64,000 nt of DNA from Pseudopedobacter sp044361595 (GCA_044361595.1 JBIKIN010000010.1:62001-126000); one strand, 5' to 3'. Positions 49,414-58,463 are shown, numbered from the stretch's first letter. Notes: a model not told the origin generated them from the sequence alone. A program made the numbers and translations.

Positions 49414-51711
49414 ATGTCAGAGCATATTTTTATAGTTGCCCAAGAATTAAACGTAAGCAGCAAACAAGTAGTAGCCACTTTAAATTTATTAGACGATGGC
49501 GCTACAGTGCCGTTTATTTCTAGATACCGAAAAGAAATTACCGGAAGTTTAGATGAGGTGCAGGTTGCGCAAATTAGAGACAGAGTGCAACAACTTAGAG
49601 ATTTAGACAAGCGCAAAGAAGCGATTTTAAAATCTATTGAAGAGCAAGGAAAACTGACAGATGACTTGAAAAAACTGATTTTAGCGGCAGAAACCATGAC
49701 TGCTTTAGAAGATATTTATTTGCCATATAAACCTAAGCGTAAGACAAAAGCTTCGGTTGCTCGTGAAAAAGGATTAGAACCTTTGGCGTTAAACATTTTA
49801 GTGCAAGACAATAATGATCCAGAAAATGAAGCCTTACCATTTATTGATGTTGAAAAAGGTATAAATACTCTCGAAGAAGCTTTACAAGGTGCTCGAGATA
49901 TTATTGCTGAAATAATTGCCGAAAATGCTGAAGCTAGAACTGCTATGCGTTCGCTTTTTTTTGACAAGGGAATTTACAAGGCCGAAGTTTTAAAAGGCAA
50001 AGAAGAGGAAGGCATTAAATACAAAGACTATTTTGATTGGACCGAGCTTGTAAAAACCGCTCCTTCTCATCGTGTTTTAGCTATGCGAAGAGGAGAAAAA
50101 GAATTGATTTTGAAATTAGATGCTTTGCCAGAGGAAGAGGCAGCTATTCAAATTTTAGAAAATTTGTTTTTAGAAGGAAATAATAAAAAGACACAGCAGG
50201 TAAAATTGGCTTTAGAAGATGGCTATAAAAGATTGTTAAAACCATCTATGGAGACCGAAACAAGATTAAAGTCTAAGCAAATGGCCGACGAGGAAGCGAT
50301 TAGAGTGTTTGCGGAAAATGCTCGTCAGTTATTGTTAGGTGCACCTATGGGGCAAAAAAGGGTAATGGCTTTAGACCCGGGTTTTAGAACCGGCTGTAAA
50401 TTAGTTTGCTTAGATGAGCAAGGAAAATTGGTAGAAAACACAACCATATATCCGCATACGGGTGCTGGCGTAGCTAAAGAAGCTGCTCAGACTGTGAAGT
50501 ATTTGGTAGAAAAACATAAAATAGAAGCTATTGCCATTGGAAACGGAACGGCTAGCCGAGAGACGGAAGATTTTGTTAAAGCTCAAAATTTAGAAGGTGT
50601 TTTAATGGTGATGGTTAACGAAAGTGGAGCTTCAATATATTCCGCATCTGATGTGGCAAGAGAAGAATTTCCAGATTATGATGTGACCGTAAGAGGTGCG
50701 GTTTCTATTGGCAGAAGGTTAATGGACCCTCTAGCAGAACTGGTGAAAATTGACCCTAAATCTATTGGTGTAGGGCAATATCAGCATGATGTAGACCAAA
50801 ACAAATTACAAACCTCGTTAGATGATACCGTTATTTCTTGCGTAAACGCTGTTGGTGTTGAGCTAAATACAGCATCAAAACAGATATTGGCTTATATCTC
50901 TGGTTTGGGTCCGCAATTGGCTCAAAATATTGTAGAATATAGAAATTTACATGGTGCTTTTAAAAACAGAGAATCATTAAAAAAAGTACCTAGGTTAGGT
51001 GATAAAGCTTTTGAACAAGCTGCAGGATTTTTAAGAATTAGAAATGCAGAGCATCCATTAGATGCCAGTGCCGTGCATCCAGAACGTTACGCTTTGGTAG
51101 AGAAAATGGCTACAGATCTTAATTGTACTTTAAGCGATTTATTGACTGATGATAAACTGAGAAAACAAATTGACTTAAAAAAATATGTAAGTGAAGAAGT
51201 GGGCTTACCTACTTTACAAGATATTTTAGCCGAGTTAGCCAAGCCAGGTAGAGACCCAAGAGAGCAGTACGAAGCTTTCGCTTTCGCTGATGGAATTAAC
51301 AAAATAGACGACTTAAAGATTGGGATGGTCTTGCCAGGTATCGTTACCAATATCACCAATTTTGGTGCTTTTGTAGATGTAGGTGTTCATCAAGATGGCT
51401 TAGTACATTTAAGTCAAATGGCTGACAAATTTATATCAAACCCAAACGAAGTTGTAAAAGTATCGCAAAGGGTAAAAGTCACCGTAGTTGAGGTTGATGC
51501 CGCTAGAAAACGTATTTCATTAAGTATGAAAACTGGTGAAAAACCAAAAGTTGAAAAGAAAGAAGTAACTCCGGTAAGAAAAGAAAAAACTGTACATCAG
51601 CAACAAAAAAGGAATTATATTAAGCCTTTAGAAAAGAAAAAGGAAGAACCTAAAGAAGTTGAAGGAGATATGCAAGATAAGCTGAAAGCTTTGATGGGAA
51701 AGTTTAAATAA
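49414..51711 (+). CDS. tex: Tex-family RNA-binding transcription accessory protein
   Basis: A 765-aa Tex protein in the usual domain order: an N-terminal HTH region; a YqgF/RuvX-like domain with MALDPGFRTGCKLVCLD near residue 318; helix-hairpin-helix motifs (SGLGPQLAQNIVEYRNLHGAF and VPRLGDKAFEQAAGFLRI); and an S1 RNA-binding domain near 640-710 (GMVLPGIVTNITNFGAFVDVGVHQDGLVHLSQM). A basic tail follows. Tex binds nucleic acids and modulates transcription. It ends at a strong terminator. Confidence 0.96.
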   Translation: MSEHIFIVAQELNVSSKQVVATLNLLDDGATVPFISRYRKEITGSLDEVQVAQIRDRVQQLRDLDKRKEAILKSIEEQGKLTDDLKKLILAAETMTALEDIYLPYKPKRKTKASVAREKGLEPLALNILVQDNNDPENEALPFIDVEKGINTLEEALQGARDIIAEIIAENAEARTAMRSLFFDKGIYKAEVLKGKEEEGIKYKDYFDWTELVKTAPSHRVLAMRRGEKELILKLDALPEEEAAIQILENLFLEGNNKKTQQVKLALEDGYKRLLKPSMETETRLKSKQMADEEAIRVFAENARQLLLGAPMGQKRVMALDPGFRTGCKLVCLDEQGKLVENTTIYPHTGAGVAKEAAQTVKYLVEKHKIEAIAIGNGTASRETEDFVKAQNLEGVLMVMVNESGASIYSASDVAREEFPDYDVTVRGAVSIGRRLMDPLAELVKIDPKSIGVGQYQHDVDQNKLQTSLDDTVISCVNAVGVELNTASKQILAYISGLGPQLAQNIVEYRNLHGAFKNRESLKKVPRLGDKAFEQAAGFLRIRNAEHPLDASAVHPERYALVEKMATDLNCTLSDLLTDDKLRKQIDLKKYVSEEVGLPTLQDILAELAKPGRDPREQYEAFAFADGINKIDDLKIGMVLPGIVTNITNFGAFVDVGVHQDGLVHLSQMADKFISNPNEVVKVSQRVKVTVVEVDAARKRISLSMKTGEKPKVEKKEVTPVRKEKTVHQQQKRNYIKPLEKKKEEPKEVEGDMQDKLKALMGKFK

Positions 51712-51736
51712 CTTGCGTGGCTGTATACTGTAAATG

Positions 51737-51774
51737 AAAAAGCCTTATTAATTTTAAAATTAATAAGGCTTTTT
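51737..51774. terminator. Perfect 38-bp palindromic terminator after tex
   Basis: A 19-bp arm (51737-51755, beginning AAAAAGCCTTATTAATTTT) is followed immediately by its exact reverse complement. T and A runs flank it, so it serves tex and the convergent minus-strand gene. Confidence 0.85.
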
Positions 51775-51791
51775 TCTTAGCTTATAAATAA

Positions 51792-52652
51792 TTAAAAAAC
51801 AAAGTTAATGGTAGCCACTCGTTGGTTTCCACTATCTAAAGAGTTTTCTAGAACATAAACGTTATTCTGTAAATCTATTAAAGCCACTTCTCTTTTTTGT
51901 ATCTGAACTGGTGTTAAGGTGGCTCTAGTGTTTGCTAATTGTGTTTGTCTATTAGTTAAAACATCTAAAGCGGTAGCTAATAGCTGCTCGCCAAAAGAAA
52001 GTGTTTCTGTAGTTTGGTAATATTGATTGTAGTAACCACTCCTTAAATCCCAATAATTTGGGGTATAAACACTTCTATCAAAATCATTACAATTACCTTC
52101 AAAATCTCCGTGTTTTAAATGCGCCTTCAGCGCATTTTCAGAAACTGTTATTGAAGTTGGATAATTAGAGCCATCGGGCTTGTGACAAAGTGTTACTTTT
52201 TTGTTGTTTTTAGGCTTTTTAGTATTATAAATTTCGGTATCACTACCAAACCAATTTACACCTAAATAAACCTTATCGTTCATCCATTTTCTACTCTTCT
52301 TCTCTTTGAGTTTAAGCATTCTACCGTTAAATCTATTATTATCCCATTTTCCATCATCCCACTTTTTATCATCATCAAAATACTTACCATTAGATTTGCC
52401 ATTAGACTTATCGTCGTATTTACCTTTTTTCTGATTATTTTTTTGATCGTTATCAAAATCACCTTTTGTTTTATTTTTAGGTTGTCCATTATTTGGGACA
52501 TTATTTTTGTTTGAAGAGCCAGAATTTTTATTTTCCGATTTATCATTTTGTTTTCCTTTATCCTTACCAGAATTTCCGTTTTGTTGAACCGCTGCAAACC
52601 ATACAATTAGTAATGGTAGAATGGCAAGACTTAATATTTTTCTACTTTTCAT
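51792..52652 (-). CDS. Exported low-complexity Asn/Lys/Asp-rich protein with CHKPDG...HLKHGD motif
   Basis: A 286-aa protein. A signal segment (residues 8-21) precedes about 85 residues of Asn/Lys/Gly/Asp low complexity. Near residues 150-185 comes KKVTLCHKPDGS, then ITVSENALKAHLKHGD and a final Cys. I recognise that module from many secreted bacterial proteins of unknown role; the two Cys and two His may form a disulfide or metal site. The C-terminal 100 residues are helical. It lies five bases after a small lipoprotein gene and is probably co-expressed with it as a surface or periplasmic pair. Confidence 0.7.
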   Translation of the reverse strand: MKSRKILSLAILPLLIVWFAAVQQNGNSGKDKGKQNDKSENKNSGSSNKNNVPNNGQPKNKTKGDFDNDQKNNQKKGKYDDKSNGKSNGKYFDDDKKWDDGKWDNNRFNGRMLKLKEKKSRKWMNDKVYLGVNWFGSDTEIYNTKKPKNNKKVTLCHKPDGSNYPTSITVSENALKAHLKHGDFEGNCNDFDRSVYTPNYWDLRSGYYNQYYQTTETLSFGEQLLATALDVLTNRQTQLANTRATLTPVQIQKREVALIDLQNNVYVLENSLDSGNQRVATINFVF

Positions 52653-52657
52653 AATCT

Positions 52658-52867
52658 TTATTTAAATGCTTCATCAACTTCTTTTAAAGATGCTTGAACC
52701 TTATCAATATCTTCTTCTATTATTTTTTCAGTTTTTTCTATAGAATCTTTAACAGCATCCATTTTAGTGGTTAAGGACAACTCCTCCTCAGAAACTTGCT
52801 GACTACAACTCATTAAGGATAGCGAACCTAGTCCTATCATCAATACCATAAACAATTTTACTTTCAT
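52658..52867 (-). CDS. Small coiled-coil lipoprotein
   Basis: A 69-aa protein: signal peptide with lipobox LMSC (Cys21), then an acidic amphipathic helix rich in Glu/Lys/Asp to the end (MDAVKDSIEKTEKIIEEDID region). It resembles small entericidin- or Lpp-like coiled-coil lipoproteins. It is encoded five bases upstream of the low-complexity exported protein, so the two probably act together in the envelope. Confidence 0.65.
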   Translation of the reverse strand: MKVKLFMVLMIGLGSLSLMSCSQQVSEEELSLTTKMDAVKDSIEKTEKIIEEDIDKVQASLKEVDEAFK

Positions 52868-53011
52868 GTATTTTAGTTTTTACTTTTTAAGTAAAACAAT
52901 TAAAATGCCACGTAAATTTTATTTTGTTTTAAATGTTTATTTAAGTGAACAAAAAATTATTTTAGCTAAATAAATGCTAAAACTTTTTAATAGCACAAAT
53001 GTTAATCGATT

Positions 53012-53476
53012 ATGGCAAAAGCATCAATATCTGTTATAAATGCTCTTAGAGCAACTATCGCTAACTTAGAAAAAGGAGCATCATACCAATGGGGTCACAT
53101 GGGAAGCTGCAATTGTGGAAACTTAGCCCAAGTAATTACTAATAGAGACAAAGCAGAAATTCACAAATCTGCGATGAGAAGACACGGCGACTGGAATGAA
53201 CAACTATTTGATTATTGCCCTACTAGTGGCTTACCTATAGACCATATCATTGATGAAATGATTGATTTTGGATTCACAAAACAAGACTTAGCTCATTTAG
53301 AAAAGTTATCAGACCCCAAAATTCTTCAAAATTTACCCTTAGAAAAAAGAAACTTAAAGCATAATATGAAAGCCGATGTAATTTTATATTTAAAAACATG
53401 GGCTGATTATTTAGAGAATGAATTGATTGACAAGATCTCTATACAAGATGCTTTGTCTTCAAAAGTATTAATATAA
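53012..53476 (+). CDS. Conserved hypothetical protein with Cys-Asn-Cys motif
   Basis: A 154-aa soluble protein without signal peptide. Visible features are a helical start, YQWGHMGSCNCGNLAQVIT near residues 25-43 (CxC with a nearby His), YCPTSGLPIDHIIDEM near 75, and a charged helical C-terminus. I recognise it only as a Bacteroidota protein of unknown function; the CxC plus His/Cys set could bind a metal. It is monocistronic with a terminator 22 bases downstream. Confidence 0.7.
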   Translation: MAKASISVINALRATIANLEKGASYQWGHMGSCNCGNLAQVITNRDKAEIHKSAMRRHGDWNEQLFDYCPTSGLPIDHIIDEMIDFGFTKQDLAHLEKLSDPKILQNLPLEKRNLKHNMKADVILYLKTWADYLENELIDKISIQDALSSKVLI

Positions 53477-53497
53477 CATCTGTTCAAATAATTCTTA

Positions 53498-53529
53498 AAT
53501 CCCTAGATAACATCTTAGGGATTTTTTTT
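53498..53529 (+). terminator. Terminator after the conserved hypothetical gene
   Basis: AATCCCTA pairs with TAGGGATT across a 10-base loop and is followed by a run of T residues. Confidence 0.8.
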
Positions 53530-53596
53530 TAATTTTCTTCCATTAGTTTCAAGAAAACCATAACTTAGAATTTATCTCAAATTAAATAATCATAAT

Positions 53597-54439
53597 ATGA
53601 AACCCTTATTTAAATCATCAATTTTAATAATCTGCTTTCTTTTAATTTTTAATATTACTAACGGACAAGCGTTAATGCCGCAAGTAAGTAGCTCGCAAAC
53701 AGTGGTTCAAGATTTAGGTCTTGGTAAGGTTACCCTAACTTACAGCAGACCAAATATGAACAATAGAAAAATATTTGGCGCTTTAGAACCCTTTGGCGCA
53801 GTATGGCGTACAGGAGCAAACGGCGCAACCGCCCTTACTTTTACAGATGAAATAACTATAAATGGAAATAAAGTTCCCGCAGGTAAATACGCTTTATTTA
53901 CTATTCCAAATAAAGATACTTGGACTGTAATCTTAAACAAGAATACAGATTTGTGGGGTGCATATGAATACAAAAAAGAAGAAGACTTTTTAAGGATAGA
54001 TGTTAAACCAAGTAAAATTAATAATCCAGTAGAAACATTCAGTATCGTTTTTTCTGATGTTAAACCTGGTAAAATGAACCTTGATTTAATGTGGGAAAAC
54101 ACATTAGTGAGTATCCCAATGGAGGTAGATTTTGATGCTAAGGTTATGGCAAATATTAGCAAGGCCATGGAAGGAGCTAAAAAACCATACTTTGCAGCTG
54201 CACAATACTATTACAATAATAATAAAGATATTGAACAGGCTTTACTTTGGGTTATTGAAGCCGAAAAAACAGATATGAAAGCACCATGGTATAAATATTG
54301 GAAAGCTAAAATTTTATTAAAAAAAGGAGATAAGGCAGGCGCAATTGAAACTGCTAAACAAGGCGTAGAACTAGCAAAAGCAGTAAACAATCAAGAATAC
54401 GTTAATTTAAACGAGTCGGTAATTACATTAGCAAAATAG
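53597..54439 (+). CDS. DUF2911 domain-containing exported protein
   Basis: A 280-aa protein with a signal peptide (ending TNGQ). Residues about 30-170 are DUF2911: VTLTYSRPNMNNRKIFGALEPFGAVWRTGAN and PAGKYALFTIPNKDTWTVILNK are its signatures. Residues about 190-275 look like two TPR-like helical pairs (AAAQYYYNNNKDIEQALLWVIEAEK). The function is unknown; the fold is thought to be beta-rich and periplasmic. It is monocistronic. Confidence 0.88.
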   Translation: MKPLFKSSILIICFLLIFNITNGQALMPQVSSSQTVVQDLGLGKVTLTYSRPNMNNRKIFGALEPFGAVWRTGANGATALTFTDEITINGNKVPAGKYALFTIPNKDTWTVILNKNTDLWGAYEYKKEEDFLRIDVKPSKINNPVETFSIVFSDVKPGKMNLDLMWENTLVSIPMEVDFDAKVMANISKAMEGAKKPYFAAAQYYYNNNKDIEQALLWVIEAEKTDMKAPWYKYWKAKILLKKGDKAGAIETAKQGVELAKAVNNQEYVNLNESVITLAK

Positions 54440-54466
54440 AATTGTATTTTAGTTACTAGATTAAAA

Positions 54467-54497
54467 AAACCTTCAACTAAAATTGAAGGTTTTTTTG
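54467..54497 (+). terminator. Terminator of the DUF2911 gene
   Basis: AAACCTTCAA pairs with TTGAAGGTTT and is followed by T7-G. Confidence 0.85.
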
Positions 54498-54662
54498 TTT
54501 TTAAGGAAAAACAAATCATTTCTCTTTACTTTCATTATCAAAAACATCATAATATTTAAATTATTTTAGTAAAACAATAAAAAAATTAAATATTAATTGA
54601 TTAAAATTTAATTTTATATTATAAATTTCTGTAATTTATCAGAATATTTAATTCTATAGCCA

Positions 54663-56108
54663 ATGGATTCTTCTTTATTTAATGATTACGTAACCGGAAA
54701 CACATTTTACGATGAAATGTATAATGGAAAAGCTATAAGAACTCCCTATGCAAAACTATATGAGCACTTAAGCAAGTTTACAGCCGAGGAACTTACACAA
54801 AAAGAAGAAATGGCTCGTAGACTTTTCATGAGCCAAGGAGTTACTTTTACAGTTTACTCTGGCGATGAGGGAATAGAAAAGATCTTTCCTTTTGATATTG
54901 TCCCTCGTATTATTACTAGCACCGAGTGGAATTATATTGAATCAGGTATCAAACAGAGATTAAAAGCTTTAAACCTTTTCTTAAACGATATTTATTCAAA
55001 TCAGTTTATCATAAAAGATAAAATCATCCCCATAGAGATGATATACTCTTGCGAACATTATTTGAGAGAGATGCATAATTTAAAAGTGCCTCACGAAATA
55101 TTTGTTCATATATCTGGCATTGATATTATTAGAGATTCAGACGGAACCTTTTATGTTTTAGAAGATAACCTAAGAACCCCTTCTGGCGTATCATACATGT
55201 TAGAGAATAGAGAAATTACCAAAAGAATTTTTCCAGATTTACTTCCAAGCACTTCGGTAAGACCAGTAACTAACTATCCTCAGTTACTTTATAAAAACCT
55301 TGCTGCGCTATCACCAAGGCATAATTCTAATCCAAATATTGTGATGTTAACCCCGGGTATTTATAACTCGGCATATTTTGAACACTCTACATTAGCCAGA
55401 TTAATGGGAATAGAATTGGTAGAAGGTAGAGATTTAGTTGTTGATAATCACAGGGTATTTATGAAAACCACCCAAGGCTTACAAAGAGTAGACGTAATTT
55501 ATAGAAGAGTTGATGATGAGTATTTAGACCCTCTAGTCTTTAATGCTGATAGCATGCTAGGTGTTGCTGGCCTTATGTCTGCCTATAGAAAAGGTCACGT
55601 TGCTATTGTGAATGCGCCTGGTAACGGTGTGGCAGATGATAAGGCTGTGTATATCTATGTTCCAGATATGATCAAATATTATTTAAACGAAGAGCCCATT
55701 CTTAAAAATGTACCAACCTATAAATTAGAAGACATAGCAGAGCGAGAGCATGTTTTCAAAAACATAGAAAAAATGGTAATTAAGAAAACTAATGGAAGTG
55801 GTGGATACGGAATGATTATTGGAAATGCTGCAACAGAAAAAGAAATTGAAGAGTATAAATTAGAGGTATTAAAAGAGCCTAGATCTTTTATTGCACAACC
55901 AATCATAAGCCTTTCGGCCGCTCCTTGTTACATAAACGGTAAATTAACTCCGCGTAGAATAGATTTAAGACCATTTGCATTATTTGGGCCATCAGGAATA
56001 GAGATAGTACCTGGCGGCTTAACAAGAGTTGCACTTAAAGAAGGTTCTTTGGTTGTAAATTCTTCGCAAGGTGGAGGTAGTAAAGACACTTGGGTGTTAA
56101 ATGATTAA
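54663..56108 (+). CDS. Circularly permuted ATP-grasp family protein
   Basis: A 481-aa protein of the circularly permuted type 2 ATP-grasp family (COG2308). Landmarks are YDEMYNGKAIRTPYAKLYEHL at the start, LEDNLRTPSGVSYMLENRE near 165, the nucleotide-binding VIKKTNGSGGYGMIIG near 375, and PRSFIAQPIISLSAAP with RRIDLRPFALFG near the end. Such proteins are predicted amide-bond-forming ligases that modify peptides. It is first in a three-gene operon with alpha-E and transglutaminase-like genes, a recurrent trio of unknown product. Confidence 0.9.
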   Translation: MDSSLFNDYVTGNTFYDEMYNGKAIRTPYAKLYEHLSKFTAEELTQKEEMARRLFMSQGVTFTVYSGDEGIEKIFPFDIVPRIITSTEWNYIESGIKQRLKALNLFLNDIYSNQFIIKDKIIPIEMIYSCEHYLREMHNLKVPHEIFVHISGIDIIRDSDGTFYVLEDNLRTPSGVSYMLENREITKRIFPDLLPSTSVRPVTNYPQLLYKNLAALSPRHNSNPNIVMLTPGIYNSAYFEHSTLARLMGIELVEGRDLVVDNHRVFMKTTQGLQRVDVIYRRVDDEYLDPLVFNADSMLGVAGLMSAYRKGHVAIVNAPGNGVADDKAVYIYVPDMIKYYLNEEPILKNVPTYKLEDIAEREHVFKNIEKMVIKKTNGSGGYGMIIGNAATEKEIEEYKLEVLKEPRSFIAQPIISLSAAPCYINGKLTPRRIDLRPFALFGPSGIEIVPGGLTRVALKEGSLVVNSSQGGGSKDTWVLND

Positions 56109-56132
56109 TTTTCTAAACAAATTGAATACAAT

Positions 56133-57068
56133 ATGCTAAGTAGAGTTGCAAATTCATTATACTGGATGTCTAGGTACATGGAAAGATGTGATGGCATTTT
56201 AAGATTACTAAGGGTAAATTACGAATACTCTCAAGATGGTTTTGAAGCATTTAGCTGGCGACCAGTTCTAGTGATTTTTTCAGATATGTTGCCACAAACC
56301 ATAGAAGCTACAAAATACGAAGGGAGAAAGGTATTACAATTTATGGTAACAGATAAATTGAATCAAAATTCTGTTTTTAGTCTAGTAAACAAAGCGAGAG
56401 AAAATGCAAGATCCGTTCAAGACAATGTTACCAAAGAAGTATGGCAATGTTTAAATGATTATTACCATGCCTCAAGAAATCAAAATTTAGGTATTAGATT
56501 GCAAAATAGCGACCCAGTTTCTGTTCTAGATGATTTGGTACAACAAGGAATGTACTACTATGGCACTTGCGAAATTACCATGGCTAGAAGTGAGGGCTAC
56601 TATTTTATGAATATTGGAAAATATTTAGAGCGAGCTATGCAATCGGTAGATATTTTGAATGTAAAGTTTAGTGAACTTAATTATTCATTAGAAGAAAGAT
56701 CTGACCCCACTTATTGGAAATACCTTTTGCTCTCTATTTCTGGTTACGAAATATTTTTAAAAAGTTATCGCTCTGCATTAGATTCTAGAAACATTTTACA
56801 TCAAATCGTTTGGAACGAACACTTTCCCCGCTCTATAGTTTATTCTGTTAAAAGATTAAAACAATCTTTTGAAACCTTAAAAACAGATAGATCGACAGAG
56901 GCTTATAAAGCTTTAAGCTATATGATAGGAAAATTAGAAAGCCATATTAGGTATACCGATTTGAAAGATATAGAAAAACAAGGTGTTAAAGAATATTTAA
57001 ATCATATCAAATTAGAATTAATGGCGATAGGCAATGCTTTAAATCATTATTATTTCCAATTTAATTAA
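56133..57068 (+). CDS. Alpha-E domain-containing protein
   Basis: A 311-aa almost all-helical protein starting MLSRVANSLYWMSRYMERCDGILRLLRVNY, the unmistakable opening of the alpha-E family (COG2307, DUF403). The catalytic status is unknown. It is always found with the permuted ATP-grasp and transglutaminase partners, which flank it here by 24 and 17 bases. A role as partner or acceptor-binding subunit of the ligase is an inference. Confidence 0.92.
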   Translation: MLSRVANSLYWMSRYMERCDGILRLLRVNYEYSQDGFEAFSWRPVLVIFSDMLPQTIEATKYEGRKVLQFMVTDKLNQNSVFSLVNKARENARSVQDNVTKEVWQCLNDYYHASRNQNLGIRLQNSDPVSVLDDLVQQGMYYYGTCEITMARSEGYYFMNIGKYLERAMQSVDILNVKFSELNYSLEERSDPTYWKYLLLSISGYEIFLKSYRSALDSRNILHQIVWNEHFPRSIVYSVKRLKQSFETLKTDRSTEAYKALSYMIGKLESHIRYTDLKDIEKQGVKEYLNHIKLELMAIGNALNHYYFQFN

Positions 57069-57085
57069 TATTAATTAAAAAAAAC

Positions 57086-58033
57086 ATGTCAAAGTTTACG
57101 ATTCATCATAGCACAATTTATACTTATCAAACACCTGTTTATGATGGCGCTAACCAAATCATGCTCTTCCCTATTAAAGATGAACAGCAAGAAATAATAG
57201 AACATCAAATTAAGATTACTAATGATCCATTAGTAGATACTCATATAGACTATTATGGTAATGTAGTAGGTACATTTACAATTAAAGAATACCATAAAGA
57301 ATTAAAAATAGACTCTATCATTGTGGTAGAAGTACAGAAGAAGAAATTACCCGAAACTTCTATTTTTATTGAAGAACAGTGGAATACCCTTAAACATTTG
57401 TCCTATCAACTACCTTATATCAATTTCTTAAAACAAGAAGCGTTTTCATCAGAAAAAGAAGTTTATGAAGCTATTAACCCCGAGCAAAAGAAAATTAACT
57501 CTCCGTATCAAGTGGCAACCAATTTAAACACTTTTGTTTACGAGAATTTTAAATACATCAAGGGAATAACAAATATTTCTACCACTATTGAAGAAATTTG
57601 GAACCTAAGAGCGGGTGTTTGCCAAGATTTTGCACATATTTTACTGTTTATGCTTAGGCATATGGGAATTCCATCACGTTATGTAAGTGGTTATATTTGT
57701 GCTAAAAAAAGCAGTATGCGGGGTGAGGGCGCAACACACGCTTGGGTAGAAGCATATATACCAGATTACGGCTGGCTAGGATTAGATCCTACAAACAATT
57801 GCATTGTAGATGATTACCACGTAAGATTAGCCGTAGGCAGAAATTTTGAAGACTGTAGTCCGGTAAAAGGAACATATAAAGGAACAGCTAAGCATAGATT
57901 AGAAGTTAAAGTAAATGTTTCTTACGAGGATGAGCCAAATCAGTTTAAAAAGGAAATAGAAACGGTATTAGAAGTTGATAACACCCCAATTAATTCTTAT
58001 CGAAGATTTGTAGAAATGCAACAGCAGCAGTAA
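57086..58033 (+). CDS. Transglutaminase-like cysteine protease-fold protein
   Basis: A 315-aa protein with an N-terminal beta domain (TIHHSTIYTYQTPVYDGANQIMLFP, the bacterial transglutaminase N-domain) and a transglutaminase core. The triad is visible: Cys in LRAGVCQDFAHI, His in THAWVEAYI and Asp in GLDPTNN. It probably hydrolyses or transfers peptide amide bonds, completing the trio with the ATP-grasp ligase: one enzyme makes and the other edits or removes a peptide modification. That pairing is inference. Confidence 0.92.
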   Translation: MSKFTIHHSTIYTYQTPVYDGANQIMLFPIKDEQQEIIEHQIKITNDPLVDTHIDYYGNVVGTFTIKEYHKELKIDSIIVVEVQKKKLPETSIFIEEQWNTLKHLSYQLPYINFLKQEAFSSEKEVYEAINPEQKKINSPYQVATNLNTFVYENFKYIKGITNISTTIEEIWNLRAGVCQDFAHILLFMLRHMGIPSRYVSGYICAKKSSMRGEGATHAWVEAYIPDYGWLGLDPTNNCIVDDYHVRLAVGRNFEDCSPVKGTYKGTAKHRLEVKVNVSYEDEPNQFKKEIETVLEVDNTPINSYRRFVEMQQQQ

Positions 58034-58077
58034 ATTATTACAACAAAAGCGTTTAAAAATTTTAAACTACAAATAGA

Positions 58078-58106
58078 AAAAGCCTCAACTTTCGTCGAGG
58101 CTTTTT
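58078..58106. terminator. Bidirectional terminator after the transglutaminase gene
   Basis: AAAAAGCCTC and GAGGCTTTTT form a 10-bp stem around AACTTTCGTC. It can end the plus-strand trio and the minus-strand tRNA/GIY-YIG side. Confidence 0.75.
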
Positions 58107-58167
58107 AGCAGGGAGCAGGATCGAAAGCAGTCCGCATACTGGCGGATATGATTCTTAAGCGCTAACC
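58106..58167 (-). pseudogene. Decayed partial tRNA-Met copy
   Basis: On the minus strand this runs from GGTTAG (D-loop) to the 3' end GATCCTGCTCCCTGCTA. The last 20 bases differ from the intact tRNA-Met 358 bp away by a single base, and the match fades towards the anticodon, which is disrupted. The 5' half is absent. The GIY-YIG stop codon lies inside its first bases. Confidence 0.65.
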
Positions 58168-58416
58168 AATATCTTTAATCAAAGCCCACATAAATTCTCT
58201 GCCTTTCCCAGATTTTAATTGCTTCGCTCGTTGTATAGCTTCAAGTTTGGTTTCAAAAATCTCCGTATAAACAACATCCCACGGTATATATTTCAATGTA
58301 TATCCTTTTTTAGCTAGTACATTATGAGATAACATTCTCTGCTCAAGATTTGAGGTGAAACCTATGTAAATTTTATTAAATATTTTTGAATACAAAATAT
58401 AGACGGTATATACAAT
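58162..58416 (-). CDS. GIY-YIG nuclease family protein (start codon damaged or ATT)
   Basis: The frame reads VYTVYILYSKIFNKIYIGFTSN, a standard GIY-YIG start (GIY-like VYTVYIL, then YIG), followed by EQRMLSHN, the catalytic-type Arg/His segment, and LKSGKGREF near the end, typical of the small stand-alone UPF0213-like group (about 80-90 aa). The expected ATG before VYT reads ATT; the nearest ATG is out of frame by one base. A TTG eight codons in would cut off the GIY strand. It may use ATT, or be recently inactivated. It lies between tRNA-Met and a tRNA fragment in the same orientation. Confidence 0.7.
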   Translation of the reverse strand: MVYTVYILYSKIFNKIYIGFTSNLEQRMLSHNVLAKKGYTLKYIPWDVVYTEIFETKLEAIQRAKQLKSGKGREFMWALIKDIG

Positions 58417-58433
58417 CCATTAATTAGGTCTAT

Positions 58434-58462
58434 AAAAAAAGCCCCGAAATAATCGGGGCTTT
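58434..58462 (-). terminator. Terminator of tRNA-Met
   Basis: AGCCCCGA and TCGGGGCT form a stem around AATAA, and on the minus strand seven T residues follow, directly after the tRNA 3' end. Confidence 0.85.
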
Positions 58463-58463
58463 G

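Noticed and set aside
52280..52606. Minus-strand frame of 108 aa overlapping the low-complexity exported protein
   Set aside because: It is a frame-shifted reading of the repetitive Asn/Lys codons; the other frame has a signal peptide and the Cys/His module.
58106..58167. Second functional tRNA
   Set aside because: The 5' half is missing and the anticodon arm does not pair; only the 3' part resembles tRNA-Met.
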